NCBI GenBank assembly: GCA_044338255.1
Contig: JBIILZ010000030.1
Coordinates: 1 to 35,212, forward strand
Source of the DNA: CAIUVD01 sp044338255
GTDB taxonomy: Bacteria; Planctomycetota; UBA11346
Direction: 5' to 3'
Length of the DNA: 35,212 nucleotides
The notes below the pieces were generated by a model. It was not told the origin of the DNA. It saw only the letters and a program-made list of their open reading frames with translations, and did no database searches. Below are positions 7,367 to 14,773 of this stretch, in pieces. Within the stretch, counting starts at the first letter, position 1; each line of letters begins with the position of its first letter. The translations under genes were made by a program, and so were the position numbers.

Positions 7367-8434
7367 GTGCTCCTGGCCCTGCTGCTGACGGCGCTCATTG
7401 GCGGGGTGCTTTCGCTGACCCTGACGCGGCTGGCGATGTTCCTCGCGCCGCGACTGGCGTTCCTCGATCGTCCGGGCGCGGAAGCCCACAAGCAGCAGGC
7501 ACGGGCGGTGCCCTATGGCGGAGGCCCGGCAATGGCCGTGGCTTTCGCCGTGGCTCTACCGCTGGGCCTGTGGCTCTTCGCCGCCCGGCCCAATCTCATC
7601 GCTGCGGTGACCGTCGATCACGGCGCCTTGTGGCCGGTGTTCGTTGGCGCCGCGGTGCTCCTCGGACTGGGAGTGATCGATGATCGCACGCCCCTGCGGG
7701 CGCGGCCGAAGCTGGTGGTCCAGGCGGCAGTGTGCGCGCTCGCGGTGTGGGGTAGCGATCTCGCCATCGACAGTCTGCGGCCCTGGCCGGTGCTTGCCTA
7801 TGGTCTGGCGTGGGGCTGGCTGGTGGTGGTCAGCAATGCCTACAACCTGCTCGATCATGCCGATGGCATGGCCGCCGGTTGCGCGCTGATATCGGCGGTG
7901 GTGCTGCTCTCGGGCAGCCTGTGGGCCGGTGATGTCATCCTCGCCCTGCTGTGGATGGCGCTGATCGCGGTCCTCGGCGGATACCTGTGGTGGAACCGGC
8001 CACCGGCGCGGGTCTACATGGGCGATGCCGGTAGCCTGCCGCTCGGCTTCCTCATCGGCGTCGGCACACTCAGCGTGACTTTTTGGCCTTCATCCAGCGG
8101 GGGCGGTTCACCCTTCGCCCTGGCGACGCCGTTTTTGATCACCGCCATCCCCTTGTTCGACACCGCCGTAGTGGTGATCAAGCGCCTGCGTCGGCATCGG
8201 CCGCTGATGCAGGGCGATCGTCATCACATCAGCCATCGTCTGTCGCGCCTGGGCCTGACGCCGGCGGCAACCTTGGCGACGGTCTTGTCGCTGCACCTCG
8301 CGCTCGCCATTGGCGCCATGCAGTTGCGCAGCGGCGACAGTCTCTCGGGAAGCCTGGTCGTGCTGCAGGCGGTGGCGGTGTTGGCGGCGGTGCTGTTGCT
8401 GGAGACCAGCCGCGATCACGGCCCGCCTTCATGA
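7367..8434 (+). CDS. WecA/MraY-type polyprenyl-phosphate sugar-1-phosphate transferase
   Basis: A 355-residue polytopic membrane enzyme that transfers a sugar-1-phosphate (often GlcNAc-1-P) from a UDP-sugar to undecaprenyl phosphate, the first membrane step of O-antigen or wall polymer synthesis. Signatures: DRPGAEAHKQ at 34-43, the Mg-binding IDD at 104-106, NLLDHADG at 160-167, MGDAGS at 218-223 and the C-terminal DRHHISHRL at 284-292. The HHxxH form favours the WecA/TagO branch over MraY. The GTG start at 7367 lies 1 nt after the preceding stop, with GGAG inside the end of the previous gene. Its TGA overlaps the next ATG (ATGA), indicating translational coupling to the ligase-like gene. 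Confidence 0.88.
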   Translation: MLLALLLTALIGGVLSLTLTRLAMFLAPRLAFLDRPGAEAHKQQARAVPYGGGPAMAVAFAVALPLGLWLFAARPNLIAAVTVDHGALWPVFVGAAVLLGLGVIDDRTPLRARPKLVVQAAVCALAVWGSDLAIDSLRPWPVLAYGLAWGWLVVVSNAYNLLDHADGMAAGCALISAVVLLSGSLWAGDVILALLWMALIAVLGGYLWWNRPPARVYMGDAGSLPLGFLIGVGTLSVTFWPSSSGGGSPFALATPFLITAIPLFDTAVVVIKRLRRHRPLMQGDRHHISHRLSRLGLTPAATLATVLSLHLALAIGAMQLRSGDSLSGSLVVLQAVAVLAAVLLLETSRDHGPPS

Positions 8435-10566
8435 GTGCTGCTTCCGAGACCCTTCCGTTGAGAAAACAGCCGTTGAGCGAACAGTCGATGGGCGAACAGC
8501 CGCTGAGCGAACGCGAACGACTCCAGCGGGTGCTGACGATCTTCCACACCGCGCTGATGGCGGTGCTCATCGCCCTGCGCCCGTTGGTCTGGGATGGCGA
8601 AGCCGCCGCGCCCGCCAACCTCGTGTACCTCGCACTGATCCAGGTCGGGCTGGTGGTCCTTGCCGGTGAATTCGTCAGCGGCTTGCGCACCACGGTACGC
8701 TGGTCCTGGCCGGGCCTGCTCTTCGCCGTCCTGGTCGTCGCCCTCGTGCCGGCCGCGTGGCGGGCACCGATCCCCGCCGACGGCAGCGCCTTCCTCTGGC
8801 AGCTGCTCATGCATCTCGGCTTGGGAGCGTACCTCCTGCAGATCATTCCCGGACGCGAGCGCGTGGCGTGGTCGGCGCTGGTTGCCGGCCTCGGCGCCGA
8901 GGTCGCCATCGGCTGGATCCAGGGGCTCTACGTTCTGCCGAAGATGGCTGCCGGCTCGGCGCAAGGCGATGTCGCGGTGGCCGCCGAGGGCATCGCTTCC
9001 CAGGATCTGCTCGAACGCATCAGCCGCGGCGGCTGGTTCGGCACCTTCACCTTGTCCAACGCCCTTGCCGGCTGGTTGCTGCTGACGGTCATTCCCTTGG
9101 TGGGCGCTGCTTGGCAGCGCGGCTCCGCTCGGCCGCTGGTCGGTGCGTTGGCGCTGGCTGGCGGCGGGCTATTGCTGGCGACGCGCAGCAAGGGTGCGCT
9201 GCTCGCGGTCCTGGTCGCGGCCGGCGGCTGGTGGCTGCTCAGCCAGCGGCGCTGGTGGCGCTGGCTGCCGCTGCCGTTGGGCGCACTGGCGATCGCCCTG
9301 TTTTACGTCATGCCCAGTTGGTCCGCAGGCATCGAGGCCAGTGCCCGGGTCCGCTGGGGATACTGGTCGGGAGCCGTGGCCCTGGTTCGTGAAGCGCCAT
9401 TGCTCGGCCACGGCATCGGCGCTTTCGCCGAACGCTCGTCTGGGGTCATGCCCTTGTGGGCCGAGCCGTCGCGCATGGTGCACAACGAGCCGTTGGAGCT
9501 GGCGGTGGTAGCCGGCCTGCCGCTGGCGCTGCTGCTGGTGGTGCTGCTGCTGGTCATGGCCTGGCCACGACGGGCGGACGAGCTGGCGGTGGCTTGCAGC
9601 GAAGCTGGCGATCCCGCGCCGCACACCTGGTTGGCGTCTGTGGCGCTGATCGTGTTCACGCCCTACCTGTGTCTGTTGGGTATGCTCGACGGCAATCTCG
9701 GCTGGTGGCCGGGCGGTGAGATGCTCCTCGGTCAAGGGGCCTGGGGGGTGCTGGTCGGACTATGGCTGGTTGCCGGGCTGTCATTGACGTACGGCTCGGT
9801 GCTGCCGACGCGACGCTGGCTGCGCCTGGCCCTGGCGGCCCTCGTCCTGCATTGCCTGATTGATTTCGATCTGCACAGCTTCGCCATCGTCGGCACCACC
9901 ATTGTCGTCGCCGTCCTCGCCGGCGAGCGGCGGCGGGAGTTCACGCTCGAACGCGGGCTGAGCGTGGTCCTGCTGGTGGGCGTGATCGCCCTTGGCGTCG
10001 GCTGGGTACGCTGGGGGCGCACCGCTCTTGAGCTGCGCACGGCCCAGGACGTCGTCCGGGCTATGCGTTTGACGCGCGATCCGGCGCATGTCGATGATGG
10101 TTTCGCGAGCCTCGCCGGGATCCTCGGCGTGAACGAGCCCGAGGCCGGTGACCGCCGTGGGCGTCAGGAACTGCTCGTCCTGGCGGTGCGCAGTTCCTTG
10201 TCGCGCTGCGCGAGCGACCCCAGTCTGGCGGTGCAGGTGACCGGGATCCTCCCGCCGTCCGCCGAACGCTTGCAGCTGCTCGATGGGCTGAAGGAAAAAT
10301 TGCCCTACGCACTGTCGATCGCTCGCCTGCGCGCCCAGGATTACCTCGCCGCCGGACGCTGGCAGGAAGCAGCCGATGAATTGCGCCGGGGCGTATCCTT
10401 GGCCCCGGCGTATCTGCCGGCACGCCAAGAATTGGAAGTGCTCCTGGAGCAGATCGCCACTCGCGATCCCGCCCACGCCCACGCTTGGTGGGCCCAGCGC
10501 GCCGAAGTCGCGGCCGCCCGCACGAGTCTCGAAGCGATCGTGGATTACCGCAATCGGGGACAGTGA
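8431..10566 (+). CDS. O-antigen ligase/polymerase-like membrane protein with C-terminal TPR-like region
   Basis: A 711-residue protein of the Wzy_C/WaaL superfamily. It starts with ATG in the ATGA overlap at 8431. After a polar N-terminus (QPLSE-QSMGE-QPLSE, encoded by three 15-bp units at 8467-8511) come many transmembrane helices from about residue 35. The large periplasmic loop holds RWGYWSGAVALVREAPLLGH, GIGAFAERSSG and VHNEPLELAVV, the usual ligase motif with a conserved His. After the last TM (about residue 525) comes a soluble helical region whose end (YLAAGRWQEAADELRRG, LAPAYLPARQELEVLL) looks TPR-like. It probably joins or polymerises lipid-linked glycan made from the upstream transferase product. 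Length well above that of simple WaaL proteins reflects the added C-terminal part. Confidence 0.82.
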   Translation: MSAASETLPLRKQPLSEQSMGEQPLSERERLQRVLTIFHTALMAVLIALRPLVWDGEAAAPANLVYLALIQVGLVVLAGEFVSGLRTTVRWSWPGLLFAVLVVALVPAAWRAPIPADGSAFLWQLLMHLGLGAYLLQIIPGRERVAWSALVAGLGAEVAIGWIQGLYVLPKMAAGSAQGDVAVAAEGIASQDLLERISRGGWFGTFTLSNALAGWLLLTVIPLVGAAWQRGSARPLVGALALAGGGLLLATRSKGALLAVLVAAGGWWLLSQRRWWRWLPLPLGALAIALFYVMPSWSAGIEASARVRWGYWSGAVALVREAPLLGHGIGAFAERSSGVMPLWAEPSRMVHNEPLELAVVAGLPLALLLVVLLLVMAWPRRADELAVACSEAGDPAPHTWLASVALIVFTPYLCLLGMLDGNLGWWPGGEMLLGQGAWGVLVGLWLVAGLSLTYGSVLPTRRWLRLALAALVLHCLIDFDLHSFAIVGTTIVVAVLAGERRREFTLERGLSVVLLVGVIALGVGWVRWGRTALELRTAQDVVRAMRLTRDPAHVDDGFASLAGILGVNEPEAGDRRGRQELLVLAVRSSLSRCASDPSLAVQVTGILPPSAERLQLLDGLKEKLPYALSIARLRAQDYLAAGRWQEAADELRRGVSLAPAYLPARQELEVLLEQIATRDPAHAHAWWAQRAEVAAARTSLEAIVDYRNRGQ

Positions 10567-10593
10567 CGCGAGTCGGTCTTTACCGTGCTGCGC

Positions 10594-11703
10594 TCAGCGC
10601 ACGTACTGTTCCCACTCCCAGCGGCTGAGGCGCTCGCGATGGCTGGAGAGCGCATTCCAGGGACTGCCTTTGACATCGATGGCGCCGGCATTGGTGTTGA
10701 CGCGCAGCAGGAGATTGAGCAACGCATGGCGGACCACCGGATCAGGATCGGTGGTGGCGCGCTTGGCGATCTCGCTGACCGGGACGGTGGCGGTCCAGGC
10801 GACATTGCTGGCCAGGGAGGTCGCTGCCGGAGCGGCGATCTCACGGTTGCCACCGACGGCGATCGCGACCAGCGCCCCTGCCAATTCGGAATCGATGTCC
10901 AGGCCCAGACGGCTGCAGGCGATCGCCAGACCGGCGGCGCCGTCATCATCGAGCTCGTTCTTGGCGCGCTCGCTGTCGAGGCGCATGATCGCGATTTTCA
11001 GCAGGTCGGGAACCTCGCCGCGCTTGAGCAGGGCCAGGGCGTGGTTGCGCTCACCGCTCTTGGCCTGCAGCAGGGCCCAGTCGAGGGCTCGGCGGGTCTC
11101 TGGAGCCTCGCAGCCATTGACCCCCAGGAGAAACCGCAGCGCATCCTGACGGACCGCGGCATTGGCGGCACCGGGGAGGTGCGTCGACGGCCGCGGATCG
11201 GCCAGCCGCACGGCGAAATCAGAGGCCTCCTTGGGGGCCAGGAACCACAACGTGGCGAGCGCCGAGGCGAGCAGCTCGGGATCGGTCTCGATGGTGAGGA
11301 AGTGCTTCACGACATCGGCGAGCTGTGGCAGGCGCACCGCCCGCACTTCGCGCAGGAGCGCCAGCTTGGTGTCGCGGTCGCTGCCCTTCCAGCGCTTGCT
11401 GTTGACCTGATCGCCGGCCCGGCGCACCCAGGGATCGCCGCGATAGAGGAGCCGGGCGGCAAACAGGGTCGGCGTGCGTTCGTTCTGGCGTTCGGTCAGG
11501 TAGGTGATCTGGCGGCTGATCCAATTGGTCTCGACCTGGAACAGCGCCTGCCAGCGGACGGCGGCACTGCGATCCGGAAGATCGATGGCCTGCGGATTGG
11601 CGATGGCTTCGTAATCGATGTTGGCGGCCAGCAGCGGGGCTCCGACGGCCAGCAGGCCGGCGAAGAGCAGGCGGCGGTGGAGGGGGAGGTGGAGGGTGAT
11701 CAT
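10594..11703 (-). CDS. Secreted HEAT-like alpha-helical protein
   Basis: A 369-residue protein of unknown function. The ATG at 11703 overlaps the preceding TGA (ATGA) and has GAGG 7 nt upstream. The N-terminus (MITLHLPLHRRLLFAGLLAV, ending GAPLLAA) is a signal peptide. The rest consists of helical repeats such as DPELLASALATLWFLAPKEA, ETRRALDWALLQAKSGERNHA and DPDPVVRHALLNLLLRV, resembling HEAT/armadillo-like repeats. It converges on the ligase-like gene with a 27-bp gap and is translationally coupled to the SPOR-domain gene, suggesting a joint envelope role. Confidence 0.72.
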   Translation of the reverse strand: MITLHLPLHRRLLFAGLLAVGAPLLAANIDYEAIANPQAIDLPDRSAAVRWQALFQVETNWISRQITYLTERQNERTPTLFAARLLYRGDPWVRRAGDQVNSKRWKGSDRDTKLALLREVRAVRLPQLADVVKHFLTIETDPELLASALATLWFLAPKEASDFAVRLADPRPSTHLPGAANAAVRQDALRFLLGVNGCEAPETRRALDWALLQAKSGERNHALALLKRGEVPDLLKIAIMRLDSERAKNELDDDGAAGLAIACSRLGLDIDSELAGALVAIAVGGNREIAAPAATSLASNVAWTATVPVSEIAKRATTDPDPVVRHALLNLLLRVNTNAGAIDVKGSPWNALSSHRERLSRWEWEQYVR

Positions 11704-12926
11704 GGTCCGACCTCGATCCACAGCGGCTTCAGGTAGGGGAATGTGCGCTGCAGGCGTTCGAGCACCTGCAGATTCTTCTCTGCGAACGGACCTACGGTGA
11801 CTCGCAGGTTGCCGGCATTGGCGGGTTCGACGCGGGCGGTGAAGCCGCTCGCGATCAAGGTCCGCGCATACTGCTCGGCTTGCGCCTTGTGGCTCTCGGG
11901 GCCGATGGCGACCTGGATCGCGAAGGCCATCGTCGGTGCGCGCATCGGCGCGAGCTTGTTGGCGACCGGTTGACGGAGGACCTCGCCCGCCAGGCGATCG
12001 ATGAGCTGGCGCAGGCGTGCGATGGCGGTGTCAGCGCCGCGTAGCTCGCCAGCGAGGGCCCTTCGGCGCTCGCCGGGGATGGCTGGATCAGTCAGGGCCT
12101 CGCTGGCGGCGGCACAGGCGAGGGCGACGTCGCGCAGATGCTGCGGATCTTCGTCGAGCACGTCGCGATCGATCAGCTCCATGGTCGTGACGATGCGGAA
12201 GCGGCGCTTGGCGGCGGGCTCAGGTTGTTCGACGGCATAGGTCGCCTGCAGTCGCATCTGATCCACGGCATGCTGCGAATTGCGGAAGCGATAGGTCACC
12301 AGCAGATCCTTGATCTGGCGGTAGCCGCCACCGCCGCCGGGGCTCGCATCGAGCCATTCCAGGGCCGGTAGCTTGAGCTGGAATTCGGGGTTCGAACTCG
12401 ATTTGCTGCGTTTGGCCCGCGCCTGCACCAGCTGCTTCGCGCGCGGCATGATAGCATAGGTCAGCTGCACATCCCAGCTCTGTTCGGTCGCCGAGGGCGG
12501 CAGGGCGAGGAGATTGAGGTCGAAGAGGCCGATCGCGCGCGAGCCGCTGATCGGCCGGGCGGCGGCGTCGAGGAGGGTGGCGGCGCCGTCGCTGTCGACG
12601 CGGTGCAGGCTGATGCGGTCACGCCCGCGGGCTTCCTCGGCGAGCAGGGCGAGCTCGTTGTCGGGCCCGATACCAACCAGGGCTATGGTTCGTTCATCGC
12701 TCGTCGGCCGGCCTTCGCGGTTGTCGCTGCTGATCTCGGTGGTCGTCGTCACCAGGTGATAGACCAGCACCGTGCCCGGATCGAGGCGGAAGTGCGACGG
12801 ACGGAAAGACAAGGCGAAGGCGGTGAGGCCGGCGATGCAGGCAAGCACCACCCCGCCTACCACCACGAGCGTGGTGACCTGCTTGAAATCGGTTCGGTCG
12901 CGTAAGATACGCCGGGTGGCGGACAT
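11700..12926 (-). CDS. Single-pass membrane protein with C-terminal SPOR domain
   Basis: A 408-residue protein. The start at 12926 (MSATRRI) is chosen because it puts the TM segment (VTTLVVVGGVVLACIAGLTA) near residues 17-38; a start at 12980 would add 18 residues without improving the ribosome-binding site. The central extracytoplasmic part (about 45-300) is beta-rich and unrecognised. The last 75 residues (FAIQVAIGPESHKAQAEQYAR through LRVTVGPFAEKNLQVLERLQ) match the SPOR fold, which binds denuded glycan strands of peptidoglycan and often marks division sites. The gene overlaps the following HEAT-like gene by 4 bp and is divergent from kdsA with a 74-bp gap that must hold both promoters. 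Confidence 0.78.
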   Translation of the reverse strand: MSATRRILRDRTDFKQVTTLVVVGGVVLACIAGLTAFALSFRPSHFRLDPGTVLVYHLVTTTTEISSDNREGRPTSDERTIALVGIGPDNELALLAEEARGRDRISLHRVDSDGAATLLDAAARPISGSRAIGLFDLNLLALPPSATEQSWDVQLTYAIMPRAKQLVQARAKRSKSSSNPEFQLKLPALEWLDASPGGGGGYRQIKDLLVTYRFRNSQHAVDQMRLQATYAVEQPEPAAKRRFRIVTTMELIDRDVLDEDPQHLRDVALACAAASEALTDPAIPGERRRALAGELRGADTAIARLRQLIDRLAGEVLRQPVANKLAPMRAPTMAFAIQVAIGPESHKAQAEQYARTLIASGFTARVEPANAGNLRVTVGPFAEKNLQVLERLQRTFPYLKPLWIEVGP

Positions 12927-13000
12927 CCCCGCATGGTGGACCTTGGAAGCAGGGGACAAGCAGGCACTGGAGCGCGGCATTTGCGTGGCAGAATGCCGCC

Positions 13001-14002
13001 ATGCCTGCGAAAAAAGCCCCCGCCGCCCGTCCTGCTCCCCGTAAAGTACGAAGCAAAACCACCGCTCGATCAGCGGTCAGCGTGCCGCCTCCCGTCAGCC
13101 CGGCCCCGGTCCCTGCCACAGCCACAGCCGCGTCCACGGCGTTGATCCCGCCGGTCCTGGTGCGGGGGATCGCCATCGGCGGCGACCTGCCGGTGATCAT
13201 TGCTGGTCCGTGCGTCATCGAGAGCGAAGAACACGCCTTCCACATGGCCAAGCTGGTGAAAGCCATCGCCGCTAAGGCCCACTTGCCGGTGATCTTCAAG
13301 GCCAGCTTCGACAAGGCCAACCGCACCAGCTTCACGAGTTATCGTGGCGGCGGTCTCATCGAGGGCCTGCGTATCCTTAAGCGCATCCGCGATGAGCTGA
13401 ACATGCCGGTGACCACCGACGTCCACGAGTCCGGCCAGGTGCCGGCCGTCGCTGCTGTCGTCGATCTCATCCAGGTCCCGGCGCTGCTCTGCCGGCAATC
13501 GGATCTCGTCGAAGCCTGCGCGCGCAGCGGCAAGCCGACGAGCATCAAGAAGGGCCAGTTCTTGGCTCCTCAGGATTGCGGCAACATCGTCGCCAAGTTC
13601 AACGCCGTGGCCGTGCCCAAGGGCACCCCCAAGCACCGGCTGGTGCTGATCGAACGCGGAACCTCCTTTGGCTATAATACCTTGGTCACCGACTTCCGTA
13701 GCCTGCCGATCATGCGCGGCTTCGGCGTGCCGGTGATCTTCGATGGCACGCACTCGGTGCAGGCCCCGGGCGGTCTGGGTACGGCCTCGGGCGGCGCCGG
13801 TCACTTCGCGCCGATGATGATGCGGGCGGCGATGGCGGTGGGTGTCGAGGGCCTGTTCATGGAAACCCACGACGACCCTGCCAATGCCCTCAGCGATGGC
13901 CCGAACGTCGTGCCTGCGAAGGACCTGCTGGCGGTGCTCAAGGATATGCGCGCGATTCATGATCTGCTCGGACGCCGCGATCCGCCGGTACCGCGGCGAT
14001 GA
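13001..14002 (+). CDS. kdsA: 3-deoxy-8-phosphooctulonate synthase (KDO-8-P synthase)
   Basis: A 333-residue enzyme condensing phosphoenolpyruvate with arabinose-5-phosphate to make KDO-8-phosphate for the lipopolysaccharide inner core. Motifs: IAGPCVIES at 68-75, FKASFDKANRTS at 99-110, SYRGGG at 113-118, TDVHE at 139-143, QVPALLCRQSDL, ERGTSFGYNTLVTD at 218-231 and FDGTHSV at 247-253. Cys71, with His251, Glu288 and Asp299, matches the metal ligand set of the metal-dependent class; the metal-free E. coli enzyme has Asn at the Cys position. A 50-residue Ala/Pro/Lys-rich extension precedes the catalytic domain and is not part of the usual fold. No strong ribosome-binding site precedes the ATG. 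Its TGA overlaps the trmO start. Confidence 0.94.
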   Translation: MPAKKAPAARPAPRKVRSKTTARSAVSVPPPVSPAPVPATATAASTALIPPVLVRGIAIGGDLPVIIAGPCVIESEEHAFHMAKLVKAIAAKAHLPVIFKASFDKANRTSFTSYRGGGLIEGLRILKRIRDELNMPVTTDVHESGQVPAVAAVVDLIQVPALLCRQSDLVEACARSGKPTSIKKGQFLAPQDCGNIVAKFNAVAVPKGTPKHRLVLIERGTSFGYNTLVTDFRSLPIMRGFGVPVIFDGTHSVQAPGGLGTASGGAGHFAPMMMRAAMAVGVEGLFMETHDDPANALSDGPNVVPAKDLLAVLKDMRAIHDLLGRRDPPVPRR

Positions 14003-14721
14003 CCGACGCCAGTTTGCCACCTGCTGACCAGCCGCTTGCGCGGCTAGTTGACCAGCCGCTTGCGCGGCTAGTTGACCAGCCGCTTGCGCGGCTAGTTGAC
14101 CAGCCGCTTGCGCGGCCAGCGGGTTCAGGCAAGCCACCGCGTAGCGAGCGTGATCCCGGCTGCGACCTGCCTGAGGATCTGGCTGTGACCATGCGCCCCA
14201 TCGGGGTGGTGCGTTCGCCGTTCATCATGCGCGAGGACGCGCCGCGACAGCCGGGTATCGGTGCGCCCGTCACGGGCACGATCGTCTTGCGGCGGACCTT
14301 GCCGGGCGCCAACGGCAAGCCCACTGGCACGCAGAACATGCTCAAGGACCTCGCGTCCTTCAGCCATTTGGTGGTCCTGTTCTGGTTCCATCACAGCCAT
14401 GGCTGGAAGCCGCAACTGGTGCCGCCACGCGACAGCGTCAAGCGCGGTCTGTTCGCCACCCGGGCACCGGATCGGCCCAATCCGATCGGCTTGTCGGTGG
14501 TGCGCATCGTCGATATCTATGGCGTACGTATCGACATCAGCGGCCACGATCTGCTCGATGGCACGCCGGTCCTCGATCTCAAGCCGTACATTCCTAGTTA
14601 CGATAGTTTACCCGAGGCCAGCGCCGGATGGCTGGATGGCCTGGTGGTGCCGGGACCGGACCACCGCTGGTGCACGCGCCAGGGCAAAGCCAAGCGCGCC
14701 CTCAGTGAAAAGCCCGCTTGA
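13999..14721 (+). CDS. trmO: tRNA t6A37 N6-methyltransferase (TrmO family) with repeat-expanded N-terminus
   Basis: A 240-residue protein of the TsaA/TrmO family, which methylates N6 of threonylcarbamoyl-adenosine 37 in tRNA using SAM. The conserved core starts at MRPIGVVRSPF (residue 65) and includes FSHLVVLFWFH, LFATRAPDRPNPIGLSVV and DLLDGTPVLDLKPY. The frame is open from ATG 13999, which overlaps the kdsA stop (ATGA). The first 64 residues are non-conserved and contain four copies of DQPLARLV encoded by a 24-bp tandem repeat. A second start at 14191 (MRPIGV) with GAGG about 16 nt upstream, or GTG at 14185, would give a canonical-length enzyme, so the true start is undecided. Confidence 0.85.
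   Translation: MTDASLPPADQPLARLVDQPLARLVDQPLARLVDQPLARPAGSGKPPRSERDPGCDLPEDLAVTMRPIGVVRSPFIMREDAPRQPGIGAPVTGTIVLRRTLPGANGKPTGTQNMLKDLASFSHLVVLFWFHHSHGWKPQLVPPRDSVKRGLFATRAPDRPNPIGLSVVRIVDIYGVRIDISGHDLLDGTPVLDLKPYIPSYDSLPEASAGWLDGLVVPGPDHRWCTRQGKAKRALSEKPA
14026..14121. repeat. Four 24-bp palindrome-containing tandem repeats
   Basis: Units at 14026, 14050, 14074 and 14098; the first three are identical and the last differs at its end. Each contains the inverted repeat AGCCGC-TTGC-GCGGCT, so each unit can form a 6-bp hairpin. They lie inside the open frame upstream of the TrmO core and encode DQPLARLV. Confidence 0.95.
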
Positions 14722-14725
14722 AACC

Positions 14726-14773
14726 GCTGTTTCGCCGGCTGTTTCGCCGGCTGTTTCGCTGATTATTTCGCTG
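14726..14773. repeat. Four 12-bp tandem units between convergent genes
   Basis: Units of GCTGTTTCGCCG at 14726, 14738 and 14750 (last base-pairs changed to TG) and a diverged ATTATTTCGCTG at 14762. They fill the gap between the trmO stop and the stop of the convergent SGNH hydrolase, whose TAA lies inside the last unit. No hairpin-plus-T terminator is visible here. Confidence 0.9.

Noticed and set aside
12380..12400. tRNA T-arm-like sequence (GGTTCGAAC)
   Set aside because: It lies inside the SPOR-protein coding sequence and no cloverleaf can be drawn around it.
14026..14121. CRISPR array
   Set aside because: The 24-bp units are directly contiguous with no spacers, and no cas gene is present.
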